Shown here: piece after piece, positions 26,693 to 35,369 of the stretch
How the letters are laid out: every line of letters begins with the position of its first letter
Numbering within the stretch: the stretch's first letter is position 1
Source of the DNA: Paenibacillus massiliensis 2301065 = DSM 16942
GTDB lineage: Bacteria; Bacillota; Bacilli; Paenibacillales; Paenibacillaceae
DNA: 64,000 nucleotides
Reading direction: 5' to 3'
Assembly: GCF_000377505.1 (NCBI RefSeq)
Contig: NZ_KB898185.1
Coordinates: 834,980-898,979 of the forward strand
Made by a program: the position numbers and the translations under genes
The notes under the pieces: generated by a model
The model's input: the letters and a program-made list of their open reading frames with translations, nothing else
Told to the model about the DNA's origin: nothing
Database searches by the model: none

Positions 26693-28099
26693 GTGAACTC
26701 CGTTCCAACAGACAGCACAATTACAGAACAGCAAGCAGCATCGGAAAGCGGCCTTCAACGTGAAGGATTGCTGACTCTTTTGCTCGGGTTCGCTGTCATA
26801 CTTGTCATTATGAACACAGCCATGTTCAATCTGGCCCTGCCTGATCTGACGAAGGCTTTCAGCCTTACTTCTACGATTACCTCGCTAATCGTGACTGGCT
26901 ATTCGATTACATTTGCCATCTCCTCCATTACATTCAGTCGCCTGTCGGACTTTCTACCGTTACGTCGGCTGATGACGATCGGACTGCTGACCATTGGCCT
27001 TGCTTCGATTGCGGGGTTATTTGCCACGAGCTTCTGGCTTGTACTCGCCGTGCGAATTATTCAGGCTATGGGAGCTGGAGCCATCATCTCCTTATCCATG
27101 GTACTGTTCACGCGCTACATTCCGCTCTCGCGAAGAGGCAAAATGATGGCCGCCATCATGTCATCGGTATCGCTTGGCCTAGGTCTTGGTCCTGTCGCAG
27201 GCGGCGCCATCGTAGAATATATGGGCTGGCGATATCTATTCGGTGTTACCGCATTAATTCTAATCGTACTCGCATTCCTGTACCCTCTTCTTCCTAAGGA
27301 GAAGCCAGCACGTGGTAAATTCGATGTTATTGGCGCATTACTAGTCAGTGTTAGTACGACAGCCCTGCTGCTGTTCCTGACCAATAAATCCTGGCTGATG
27401 CTGCTTGCGGGCGCACTTGGTCTCGTGCTGTTCATTGTCCGCATTCGCCGGACACCAGAGCCGTTCGTTCAACCAGCCTTATTCGCTCAGAATAACTATA
27501 TGCTGCTGATTGTGATCGGGATTACGTCCTATCTGTGCAGCTTCGCGACGCTATTCCTGATACCGCAGATTCTGGTGCATCATTATGAGATGACGGCGAG
27601 CCATGCCGGATTCATCATTTTCCCGGGATCATTGCTGGCAGTTATCGTATCGCGCAAGGTCGGCTCAATCATTGACCAATACGGAAATGCAGCCATTCTA
27701 AGATATGCACCACTTGTCATATTGACCGCAGTGCTGCTGTTCGCACTATTTGCAGGACATTCCTGGCTGTCGATCCTGTTCGTGTATATGGTAATGAGCT
27801 TGGGCTTCACCATGCTCTCAAGCAGTGTATCCAATGAGATTTCACGGATTCTGCCGGGATCGCAGATTGGTTCTGGTATGGGACTGTTTCAGTTACTGCA
27901 ATTTTTCTCAGGTGCATTCAGCGTAGCATTGGCCTCCAGTGCCCTGGAATGGCAGCATCATCTGAGCTTGTCCACAGCGTTCTCCAACATCTTCTGGGGT
28001 CTACTGCTGATAGCGATCCTGTCTGTGGTAGCATCCTACCGATATATGCAAAATGTAACTGCTTCACTCCGTTGCTCCCGCAGCTCGCTTGAAGCATAG
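26693..28099 (+). CDS. MFS drug transporter, DHA2 (14-helix) type
   Basis: A 468-residue efflux protein. VIMNTAMFNLALPDLTKAF in helix 1, then RLSDFLPLRRLMTIGLL (motif A) and SVSLGLGLGPVAGGAIVEYMGWRYLF (motif C, G-P-x-x-G-G in helix 5) mark a proton antiporter of the DHA2 branch (Tet(L)/QacA-like). The start is a GTG with GGTGAG upstream. The divergent ArsR gene suggests drug-inducible control. The substrates cannot be predicted. Confidence 0.9.
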   Translation: MNSVPTDSTITEQQAASESGLQREGLLTLLLGFAVILVIMNTAMFNLALPDLTKAFSLTSTITSLIVTGYSITFAISSITFSRLSDFLPLRRLMTIGLLTIGLASIAGLFATSFWLVLAVRIIQAMGAGAIISLSMVLFTRYIPLSRRGKMMAAIMSSVSLGLGLGPVAGGAIVEYMGWRYLFGVTALILIVLAFLYPLLPKEKPARGKFDVIGALLVSVSTTALLLFLTNKSWLMLLAGALGLVLFIVRIRRTPEPFVQPALFAQNNYMLLIVIGITSYLCSFATLFLIPQILVHHYEMTASHAGFIIFPGSLLAVIVSRKVGSIIDQYGNAAILRYAPLVILTAVLLFALFAGHSWLSILFVYMVMSLGFTMLSSSVSNEISRILPGSQIGSGMGLFQLLQFFSGAFSVALASSALEWQHHLSLSTAFSNIFWGLLLIAILSVVASYRYMQNVTASLRCSRSSLEA

Positions 28100-28108
28100 A
28101 ATGCGTAC

Positions 28109-28151
28109 CTTGACCAGATCAAATATGAGTATGCCGCAGCAAGCGGGGAGC
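28109..28151. repeat. Dispersed intergenic repeat, copy B
   Basis: CTTGACCAGATCAA, a short AT stretch, then TGCCGCAGCAAGCGGGGAGC, matching copy A at 13866-13910. It begins 10 nt after the DHA2 stop codon. The GACCGCTGTTA half is absent. Confidence 0.65.
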
Positions 28152-28185
28152 AAATGAATCAAATATAGGCCTCGCGCGTAAAATT

Positions 28186-28252
28186 GCACAAGCGGCCATC
28201 CAGACGCTCCTTCAGAAGATATCTGAAGACAGCGCAGGATGACCGCTTGTGC
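28186..28252. terminator. Long hairpin between convergent genes
   Basis: GCACAAGCGG(C)CATCC... pairs with GGATG(A)CCGCTTGTGC, and an inner CTTCAG / CTGAAG stem closes a 7-nt loop: a 67-nt imperfect hairpin between the DHA2 stop (28099) and the mannosidase stop (28274). It may end both transcripts although T-tracts are weak, or may be a small mobile repeat. Confidence 0.5.
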
Positions 28253-28273
28253 TATATTCGGGTCTTTGTAGTG

Positions 28274-30997
28274 TTACTTTATAGAGTGAACGGGCTGAAT
28301 AAGGTCATTCAGCGAATACACCGTGAGCTTCGGCATCTGCCCTTCTTGGACTGTAGCTTGCTTCTGTCCCTGCTCCTGCTTCTGCCCCTGTCCCTTGTCC
28401 ACAGAGTAACCCTGAGGAACCGCTCGTGGTCTGAAGCCAATGAGCTTGGTCTCTCCTGGGAGCAGATCGAAGTTATTATCTGTGAACATGCCATCCACCT
28501 CGGCAGACAGCCAGACATATTTAGCCAATACATCTGACTGCACGCTGAACCAGTGGACATCATCATCCGCCCACCATGTTGATGAAATTTTCGCCGCATG
28601 GGTGAAAAGGGAAGCCTTGTCAGGCTGATCAGACGGGTCAAACAGACCAGCCAACTCACGAACCGTAATCTTTGGAGCAGGTAACAGAGTAGACTGTAAT
28701 GGGGCAAGCAGCTGCTCGCGACGGTCCAATACGGTGCCGTCCTGCTCCAACGCTGCAACGAGCACATATTCGACTGCACCTCGGCCCTGCAGCAGTTCAT
28801 GAATAGACAGTGTGCTCGCCACAGTCGCTCCCAGCTTCGGAATCTCTACAGATTGTGTCCGTTCCTCGACCAGGCCGTCGCGAATGTGGTAGAGAGCTAC
28901 ACGAAGTGTCCCTTCGAGCGGCTCAAGCGTATCATTAATCAGATGGATGGAGATGATGTTACGGTGCTGATCTTCAGCCTGCTCTGAATCCTCTGTCAGT
29001 AGCTCGATAGACAGCATGATGTCCTTGAAGGAGCGCTTGATCGTATATTGAGCTGCCTTCCAGCGACCGTAGTAATCCATGCTTGCCCAGGAAGCAACCG
29101 GCCAACAATCGTTCATCTGCCAATACAGTGTCCCCATACAATAGGGCTTGCGTCGTCGATGCGCTTCAATGGCCATGCCCATGGCATCAGCCTGCAGAAT
29201 CTGGCTCATATGCATGAAGGATACGAAGTCGCGCGACTCCTGCATATAACGATCCATGTAGGTCTTGATCAGCTGGTTACCTCTGCCATTCTTCTGATGG
29301 GCAAGCATCACCTCAGATTCCAGTGCAAGCTCCTGCTCCTCTGCATAGGTACGAACCGTCCGATAGTCCGGGAAAGACTGAAATCCATACTCACTCATAA
29401 ATCTGCCTACATATTTACTGTAGTTATCGAAGGGCTCTGAATTGTGCCACACTCCCCAATAATGGATGTCGCCTTCGGTGGAATCATTTCTCGTATGTTG
29501 TCTGTCATCACCAGTCAGGTCAACCAAGGGTGAGGATGGCCAGTACGGTATCTCCGGCATGAGCTCCTGCACCCGATCTGGTAGTATTTGATGGAACACA
29601 GCCTCATAATCCGCCCAGAGCTGCTCCCGCTGCTCGTGAGTGAACGACTGCTTCCAGCCCCATCCGCGTTCCTCCACATAATGTGACCAGGCCGAATCAA
29701 TTTCATTATTGCCACACCATAGAGCGATGGATGGATGATGACGTAGACGCCGGAGCTGATCGGCCGCCTCCTGCTTCACACTATGGAGGAAGCGCTCATC
29801 TCCTGGATACATGGAGCAGGCGAACATGAAATCCTGCCAGACCAAAATGCCATGCTCATCACACAGGTCATAGAATACATCTGCTTCATAAATGCCTCCC
29901 CCCCAGACGCGCAGCATGTTCATATTGGACTCCACAGCGGAACGAATCTCATGCAAATAACGATCCGAAGTGACCTCCGTTACGAAGCTGTCGTTAGGAA
30001 TGTGGTTAGCCCCTTTGCAGAAGACCGGGATTCCGTTCAGCTCCAGATAAAAGCTGGCTCCTGCCTCATCCCGCTCGCGGACCAGACGAACGGATCTAAG
30101 TCCCGTGCGCACCTCATGCTCGGACAACAGCTCAGTACCTTGCTTCAGTGTTGCCCTGAAAGTATGTAGCTTCGCCTCGCCCAGACCTCTGCTCCACCAT
30201 AGCTCGGGCTCCCGAATATCCATCGGCAGCTCCAGAACATGCTGGCCCGGAGGCAGATTCACCTCCATAGACCATTCCCCGCCTGCGCCACTTACCAACA
30301 GCTGTCCTGCAACAGCTTCCGTACAGGCTACCTCCACCAGTGCCGTCAGCTTCGCCTCTGCTGCCGTGACCTCATCCTGACGAATACAGAAATCCGTCAA
30401 AGACGCAGTAGACCAGCCCTCCAGTCGCACCTCACGCCAAATACCGCTGGTGACGAAGCGTGGCCCCCAATCCCAGCCATAATGAAACGGAGCCTTGCGG
30501 GCAAAGACGCTAACCTTCCTGCTACCAAGCTCCCCTAGCTCAGATTGATCATTCGGCGCAGGCAGCTCATATCCCAGCTTCTCCAGCTTGGGCAGATCCT
30601 CTTGGATCGGAGAGCGAAATCGCACAAGCAGCGCATTTTCACCAGGTGTCAGATATGCTCGAATATCTACCCTCCAGATTCTGAACATGTTATCGGCCGT
30701 CAGCACCTGCTGGCCATTCACGTAGACATTCGCATAGGTATCCAGTCCTTCAAATACAAGCTCAAGCACATCCAGCTGCAACCAATCCGAATCTACATGA
30801 AGAGTTGCTGCATATTCCCAATCCTGCTTATCCACCCACTGCAGTCTGTGCTCATTGGTCCCATAGAATGGATCATCGATTCGACCGCTCTGAAGCAAGT
30901 CCGTATGCACACACCCGGGAACTTGTGCCGGAAGCCACTGCTCCTCATCAGCACTCTTGAAGCTCCATGCCGTAAGATTATGGATCATTTTATTCAT
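28274..30997 (-). CDS. Beta-mannosidase, glycoside hydrolase family 2
   Basis: A 907-residue cytosolic exo-glycosidase that would release mannose from beta-mannosides. The N-terminal sugar-binding sandwich starts WSFKSADEEQWLPAQVPGCVHTDLLQSGRIDDPFYG, then KAPFHYGWDWGPRFVTSGIWR, the immunoglobulin-like domain, and the barrel with LRVWGGGIYEADVFYDLCDE. The acid/base Glu is in LWCGNNEID (about residue 431) and the nucleophile in MSEYGFQSFP (about residue 535). No signal peptide is present. GGGAGG precedes the ATG by 7 nt. Near the C-terminus a Q/G/K-rich stretch (GQGQKQEQGQKQ) is an unusual insertion. The next gene upstream is a LacI regulator, likely its controller. Confidence 0.95.
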   Translation of the reverse strand: MNKMIHNLTAWSFKSADEEQWLPAQVPGCVHTDLLQSGRIDDPFYGTNEHRLQWVDKQDWEYAATLHVDSDWLQLDVLELVFEGLDTYANVYVNGQQVLTADNMFRIWRVDIRAYLTPGENALLVRFRSPIQEDLPKLEKLGYELPAPNDQSELGELGSRKVSVFARKAPFHYGWDWGPRFVTSGIWREVRLEGWSTASLTDFCIRQDEVTAAEAKLTALVEVACTEAVAGQLLVSGAGGEWSMEVNLPPGQHVLELPMDIREPELWWSRGLGEAKLHTFRATLKQGTELLSEHEVRTGLRSVRLVRERDEAGASFYLELNGIPVFCKGANHIPNDSFVTEVTSDRYLHEIRSAVESNMNMLRVWGGGIYEADVFYDLCDEHGILVWQDFMFACSMYPGDERFLHSVKQEAADQLRRLRHHPSIALWCGNNEIDSAWSHYVEERGWGWKQSFTHEQREQLWADYEAVFHQILPDRVQELMPEIPYWPSSPLVDLTGDDRQHTRNDSTEGDIHYWGVWHNSEPFDNYSKYVGRFMSEYGFQSFPDYRTVRTYAEEQELALESEVMLAHQKNGRGNQLIKTYMDRYMQESRDFVSFMHMSQILQADAMGMAIEAHRRRKPYCMGTLYWQMNDCWPVASWASMDYYGRWKAAQYTIKRSFKDIMLSIELLTEDSEQAEDQHRNIISIHLINDTLEPLEGTLRVALYHIRDGLVEERTQSVEIPKLGATVASTLSIHELLQGRGAVEYVLVAALEQDGTVLDRREQLLAPLQSTLLPAPKITVRELAGLFDPSDQPDKASLFTHAAKISSTWWADDDVHWFSVQSDVLAKYVWLSAEVDGMFTDNNFDLLPGETKLIGFRPRAVPQGYSVDKGQGQKQEQGQKQATVQEGQMPKLTVYSLNDLIQPVHSIK

Positions 30998-31126
30998 GAG
31001 TAACCTCCCGAATCTGGAAATGACGTTGGAGAACTAGGTTTAATTGAATAACAAAAGGATAACAACCACACCTAAGCAAGCGTATTCAAAAATAACATTT
31101 AGGATAATTACATAACAAATTATAAC

Positions 31127-31134
31127 TAACGTTA
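31127..31134. promoter_or_regulatory. Candidate LacI-type operator upstream of beta-mannosidase
   Basis: The palindrome TAACGTTA with a central CG, inside GGATAACGTTAGTTAT on the minus strand, is of the form bound by LacI-family regulators. It lies 130 bp before the mannosidase start, in a 263-bp gap that must hold that gene's promoter. Assignment is by position only. Confidence 0.35.
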
Positions 31135-31162
31135 TCCAAAGGTCAATACCAGATAAGAAAAA

Positions 31163-31201
31163 AGCCTGGATACGACATGCTCAACCATGCCTACCCAAGC
31201 T
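31163..31201 (-). terminator. Terminator of the lacI-like gene
   Basis: On the minus strand an imperfect stem, AGCTTGGGTAGGCATG with CATGTCGTATCCAGGCT, is followed by TTTTTTCTT, 60 nt past the stop codon. Confidence 0.65.
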
Positions 31202-31260
31202 AATCACATCGAACAGATCCAGCCATTTCCTACGACACCTCTGTAAACATCCATATATCG

Positions 31261-32343
31261 CTATGTGAGACGCACTGACGGCATATATGTATCCCTCAGC
31301 ACCAGCTCTGCGTAGATCGACTTACGTTCAGGGGCTGAATCCGAATTAAGAATACGCCACAATAGCTGATCTACCGCCCGCTTGCCTAGCAGCTCCTGAT
31401 CCACCTTGACGGTAGCCGCTAGTGGAAGCTCCATATGAGTATGGTCGAAGCCCGTCACGCCGCACATGGCAGGGGCATATACACCGCGCTCCTCTAGAAT
31501 GCCTAGAACAAGCTGGGCTGTCACATCGTTAACACAGACGAAGAGCTCAGGTAATTGATCAAGCGGCAACGTTCGCAGACTCTCCTCCAGACTTGTATCC
31601 CCTAACCCCAGCAGGCTTTCTTTCTGTACAAGTGGGGTACCCGATGTATCAATTGCACCCTGTGCACCGAACATGCCATGCACACCCACGATCCCCTGCT
31701 GCTCCAGCACCATACGGTAAGCCAACCAGCGCTCGTAGAAGCTCGGAGCCTCCTGAATGCGGCCCACGAACTGTAAGCTACGATAACCCCGAGCAAGTAT
31801 GGCACGTACCAGCTCTCCCATTCCGCTTGTATTGTCAGTGAATATCGTATCCGCCCGCACGGTCGGGTCCAGATGGTCCACCAGTACTAACGGAATGTCC
31901 ATGCGGCTAATGCTCAGCAGAATGCTCGTGGATACGGTACCGACCGTAATAATCCCGCGGATCGCCTCCGGATTCAGTAGCGTGAACATATCTTCCGAGG
32001 TCGGCTCAGTCAGCGTCAGAACGTCCAGCCCCTTTTGGTTCAGCCGCTGCGAGATCCCCTCAAAGATCGGGCCCCAGTATCGAGACTCCCTGTTCTGATG
32101 TCGAATATTCGGAAATAAAATCATTACTGTTCCCTGCCAACCTCCGGTCAGCTCATCCTTCAATTCGATGCGCCCTGCTCTACCCTCGGTTCGAAAATAG
32201 CCCATTTGCCCGGCCAGATTCACGATCGCAGCCCTCGTCTCCTCACTGACCCCTGACTTGCCTGCCAGAGCTCTTGATACAGCGAATTTCGACACTCCTG
32301 CAGTGTCGGCTATTTCCTGAAGTGTCACTTTTTTGCGCATCAT
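31261..32343 (-). CDS. LacI family transcriptional regulator
   Basis: A 360-residue repressor. The HTH is VTLQEIADTAGVSKFAVSRALAGKSGVSEETR (residues ~5-36), followed by the hinge and a periplasmic-binding-like effector domain (GIITVGTVSTSILLSISRMDIPLVLVDH; VTGFDHTHMELPLAATVKVDQELLGKRAVDQLL at the end). AGGTGAT precedes the start. It is divergent from the solute-binding protein gene and upstream of the beta-mannosidase, so it probably controls both in response to a (manno)oligosaccharide; that link is inferred. Confidence 0.93.
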   Translation of the reverse strand: MMRKKVTLQEIADTAGVSKFAVSRALAGKSGVSEETRAAIVNLAGQMGYFRTEGRAGRIELKDELTGGWQGTVMILFPNIRHQNRESRYWGPIFEGISQRLNQKGLDVLTLTEPTSEDMFTLLNPEAIRGIITVGTVSTSILLSISRMDIPLVLVDHLDPTVRADTIFTDNTSGMGELVRAILARGYRSLQFVGRIQEAPSFYERWLAYRMVLEQQGIVGVHGMFGAQGAIDTSGTPLVQKESLLGLGDTSLEESLRTLPLDQLPELFVCVNDVTAQLVLGILEERGVYAPAMCGVTGFDHTHMELPLAATVKVDQELLGKRAVDQLLWRILNSDSAPERKSIYAELVLRDTYMPSVRLT

Positions 32344-32424
32344 ATCACCTGTCCTGATTCACGATTGCATATGTACTCATAACTTGCTTCATGGTAGCAT
32401 ATTTTTCTTACAAGTACCAAACAA

Positions 32425-32434
32425 GTTTGCAAAC
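32425..32434. promoter_or_regulatory. Candidate operator between lacI-like and SBP genes
   Basis: A perfect 10-bp palindrome, GTTTGCAAAC, lies 6 bp upstream of the -35 box of the solute-binding protein promoter, in the divergent region beside the LacI-type gene. Confidence 0.4.
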
Positions 32435-32440
32435 AATCCC

Positions 32441-32469
32441 TTGACTGTTAGGTTATTTTTATTTACAAT
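32441..32469 (+). promoter_or_regulatory. Promoter of the solute-binding lipoprotein gene
   Basis: TTGACT, exactly 17 nt, TACAAT. Predicted transcription start near 32476, 54 nt before the ATG. Confidence 0.7.
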
Positions 32470-32477
32470 ACCCTTGT

Positions 32478-32491
32478 TGAAAGCACTTACA
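32478..32491 (-). promoter_or_regulatory. cre-like site (CcpA) in the 5' UTR of the SBP gene
   Basis: Read on the minus strand, TGTAAGTGCTTTCA matches the CcpA consensus TGWAANCGNTNWCA with one mismatch. Its place just past the predicted start point fits carbon-catabolite roadblock repression. Sequence match by eye only. Confidence 0.45.
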
Positions 32492-32529
32492 TTGTATTTA
32501 TTAACAATATCATATGAGGGGGAACAAGT

Positions 32530-34221
32530 ATGGGCAAATCGACAACCTGGCGTTATCTGGCCGTCATGCTGGTGTCGGCAAGCTTGCTGGTAGGCACCGC
32601 TTGCAGTAACGGCAGCAGCTCTTCTGCTGTAGAGGACGATCCAAATGATACAAGTCCTTTGACACTTACTTACTTCAGTGGCGAAGCTAATCCGAATTGG
32701 AACAATATGAAGGATGCTATTGGTCAGGAGTTTACTCGCAAGACTGGCGTCACCGTGCAAGCAGAGTTTGCTGTGAATGGTAGCGGTCAGGACAAATTCG
32801 CCCTGATGGCCGCTAGTGGAGATTATCCAGATATCGTATACCCCAAGGATAATGTAGGCAAGCTGGTCGATGCAGGAGCTCTTATCGACCTGACCGATCT
32901 GATCGAGGAGCATGCTCCTAATATCAAGAAGGTATATGGGGATTATTTTAACCGTATCAAATATAGTCTGGACGATCCTGCCATCTATACGATCCCTACG
33001 AACATGGGCGTAGACCCTGTGACCTTTGACGCAACAGGCGGCTTCGAGATTCAGCATCAGGCCTTGGAGAAGCTGGGATATCCCAAGATTAGGACCGTCA
33101 AGGATTTCGAGAATGCACTGCGAGCTTATGTCGAGAAATATCCCACCACGAATGGACAGCCCACCATTCCCCTGTCACTGGATGCCGATGATTGGAAAAT
33201 CATGATTACCGTCACGAACCCTGCTGCTCAGAGCACTGGCGCCCCCGATGACGGCGAATACTACATTGACCCCAAGACCTACGAAGCGAAGCTACACTAC
33301 CGGCGCCCAGAAGAGCGTGAATACTTCCGCTGGCTGAATCATATGTACAACGAAGGCTTGCTCGACAAAGAGACCTTCGTACAAAAGAGCGATCAATATA
33401 AATCCAAGATTGCCAGTGGCCGTGTCATCGGCCTGATCGATAAGGAATGGAACTATCAGGATGCGGAGAATGCACTGAAGGCTTCGGGCCTCGATGAGCA
33501 TACGTATGCCCATTTCCCGGTGACGCTCACTGAAGAGTATGATGACCCTTCCTTCCAATCCATTGGCTTCGACACTGCTTATGGCATCGGCATTACGACC
33601 AGCAACAAGAACCCCGTTCGTACTATTAAATTTCTCGATTTCCTGTCCTCTGACGAAGGCCAAGTACTACGGCAATGGGGTATAGAGGGGCAACATTATA
33701 ATGTCGTGGATGGCAAGCGTGTCATTCCACCAGACGTGCAGGAGCGGAAAAGCAATGACAACCTGAACTTCCAGAAGGAGACTGGCATCGGACTGTACTG
33801 GAGCTGGGGTGCACAGTATGGCGACGGGATCAAGGACCCAACTGGCAACTACTACACGACGAATTATCCTGAGCTGATCACTGCTAACTATAGTGAAGCC
33901 GAGAAAAAGTCACTCAAGGCCTACAACGCTACCACCTGGAAAGATCTGTTCAAGACCGAAAAGGATTTCCCTGTCAAGGAATGGGGAGCCGCCTACAACA
34001 TGCCTGTTCCTACCGATACTGACTACAATGTCATTTATCAGAAAGCGCAGGATATTATGAAGAAACGTATTCCCGAAGCGATCCTTGCACCACGGGACAA
34101 ATTTGACGAGGTATACGACACCATGCTGAAGGAGTTCGACAATGCGGGTGTGCCGAAGGCTGAGGCTACCTACACCGAGCTGATCAAGAATCGTCTCAAG
34201 CTCTGGAATGGTGAGGAATAG
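32530..34221 (+). CDS. Extracellular solute-binding lipoprotein (sugar ABC type)
   Basis: A 563-residue lipoprotein of the large SBP group common in Paenibacillus (LipO/YtcQ-like). The signal peptide WRYLAVMLVSASLLVGTAC ends in a lipobox with the lipidated Cys near residue 25, followed by a Ser-rich linker. The binding domain begins LTLTYFSGEANPNWNN; ASGDYPDIVYPKDNVGKLVDAGALIDLT is the usual SBP stretch. No permease or ATPase gene follows: the gene ends in a terminator, so it is an orphan that must work with a transporter encoded elsewhere, or as a sensor. Adjacent LacI and mannosidase suggest manno-oligosaccharide binding. Confidence 0.9.
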   Translation: MGKSTTWRYLAVMLVSASLLVGTACSNGSSSSAVEDDPNDTSPLTLTYFSGEANPNWNNMKDAIGQEFTRKTGVTVQAEFAVNGSGQDKFALMAASGDYPDIVYPKDNVGKLVDAGALIDLTDLIEEHAPNIKKVYGDYFNRIKYSLDDPAIYTIPTNMGVDPVTFDATGGFEIQHQALEKLGYPKIRTVKDFENALRAYVEKYPTTNGQPTIPLSLDADDWKIMITVTNPAAQSTGAPDDGEYYIDPKTYEAKLHYRRPEEREYFRWLNHMYNEGLLDKETFVQKSDQYKSKIASGRVIGLIDKEWNYQDAENALKASGLDEHTYAHFPVTLTEEYDDPSFQSIGFDTAYGIGITTSNKNPVRTIKFLDFLSSDEGQVLRQWGIEGQHYNVVDGKRVIPPDVQERKSNDNLNFQKETGIGLYWSWGAQYGDGIKDPTGNYYTTNYPELITANYSEAEKKSLKAYNATTWKDLFKTEKDFPVKEWGAAYNMPVPTDTDYNVIYQKAQDIMKKRIPEAILAPRDKFDEVYDTMLKEFDNAGVPKAEATYTELIKNRLKLWNGEE

Positions 34222-34266
34222 CTGGAGCTGTAAGCTCGAAGATTTTTCCTTTATAACATCAATTAA

Positions 34267-34308
34267 GGACCGCACCGTTGCAGAATGTCTGCAGGCGCGG
34301 CCCTTTTC
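34267..34308 (+). terminator. Terminator of the SBP gene
   Basis: GGACCGC...GCGCGGCC outer arms and TGCAG / CTGCA inner arms, followed by CTTTTCTTTATT, 46 nt past the stop codon. Confidence 0.75.
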
Positions 34309-34405
34309 TTTATTCTCCAAGCTAATCTGATACTCCGATGAACCGAGGTTCGGTCCTTCATGATGACAGATAACCCAAAACTAGCCGAATGGGGTTCAAT
34401 CACAG

Positions 34406-35032
34406 TTATAGCGCCGCAAGCTCGGTAAGTGCCTCTTCCTGATCCCGCTCGGGATTCAACCTCGTGATGAGCTCTGCCGTAATCACTTGCCCTTCAAAAA
34501 CGTCACGGACACCCTCGGCTTCCAGCTCCAGCTCATAGTAGTCGTTTGCCCAATCCACGTAGACCTCTGGTGTGTCGTACATCGTGGACAGCAGCCAAGA
34601 AGCTCCTGAGTCTATGCCTTCCGGCACGATCACTGGCCCTGCAGACCAGTTCGCAGCCCCTACCAGCCGCCAGTAACAGAAGGTGACCTCTTCTGGCTCC
34701 AATGCATCATCCTGCAGATGCTGCATCAATTCAGTCGGCATTCCATCATACATCCCGGGCCACATACCGTACTCTTCCTGTGCATGCGGACTGAGCTCGG
34801 ATTCATGGTCAAAGCCTTTGATAATCGTGCCCTCAGGTGCAAAAATAACATACATATGATTGCCAGACCCGTCATCCACCTTGACCAGCGACACCCCTTC
34901 TGCCCATGCAGGCTCATACGTATAGTAGCGCAGCCACTCCTCATCGCACAGAATGATATCCAGCAGGGCCAGTACTCTCAGGTTGGTCTGCAATTCCTTG
35001 GGGTGTGTAATTGTATTAGACAATGTTGACAT
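34406..35032 (-). CDS. Conserved hypothetical protein
   Basis: A 208-residue acidic cytosolic protein that I cannot name. Visible landmarks are LLDIILCDEEWLRYYTYEPAW, MYVIFAPEGTIIKGFDHESEL, WPGMYDGMPTELMQHL and EVTFCYWRLVGAANW. Proteins with this order of blocks (a strand pair, IKGFDHES, then P.....G.P and T/SFC.W) are scattered in Firmicutes and Actinobacteria without a function. The chosen ATG has GGAGG 7 nt upstream. It stands alone. Confidence 0.65.
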   Translation of the reverse strand: MSTLSNTITHPKELQTNLRVLALLDIILCDEEWLRYYTYEPAWAEGVSLVKVDDGSGNHMYVIFAPEGTIIKGFDHESELSPHAQEEYGMWPGMYDGMPTELMQHLQDDALEPEEVTFCYWRLVGAANWSAGPVIVPEGIDSGASWLLSTMYDTPEVYVDWANDYYELELEAEGVRDVFEGQVITAELITRLNPERDQEEALTELAAL

Positions 35033-35234
35033 TCTGTTGCCTCCGCCATCTCGCATATTTACTCACATTCTTGTTTCTTAGAATTTTCTCAGAATCTCCT
35101 TAGATTTTGATTTAAAAGTGATTAAACTCTCTTTAGATGACCTTCTACTTTCTATTAGACTCTTCTTTTTCTTTTAGACACCTAATACTCTTGTAGAAAT
35201 AATATCTCTTATTCTCGTACCTCGGGCCATATTA
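35033..35234. other. Gene-free stretch
   Basis: About 200 nt, T- and A-rich, with several runs of TTAGA/TTTAGA in loose repetition (35080-35195). It presumably contains the promoter of the hypothetical gene at 34406. Nothing else recognised. Confidence 0.4.
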
Positions 35235-35360
35235 AATATAAGTATAGAGCCGCACCAAGTAGGAAGCTCTATCGAAACCTATGGAGACCTATGGAGACCT
35301 ATGGAGACCTATGAAGACCTATCAAGACCTGTCGACCGCTGTTAGGCTTCCTGTTCTTTA
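35235..35360. repeat. Dispersed intergenic repeat, copy C, with decamer array
   Basis: AATATAAGTATAGAGCCGCACCAAG begins the unit and GACCGCTGTTAGGCTTCCTGTT ends it, as in copy A. Between these lie six 10-bp units of ATGGAGACCT type (35271-35330). The unit runs to within 10 nt of the methyltransferase stop codon. Confidence 0.7.
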
Positions 35361-35369
35361 CGGTCGCTC

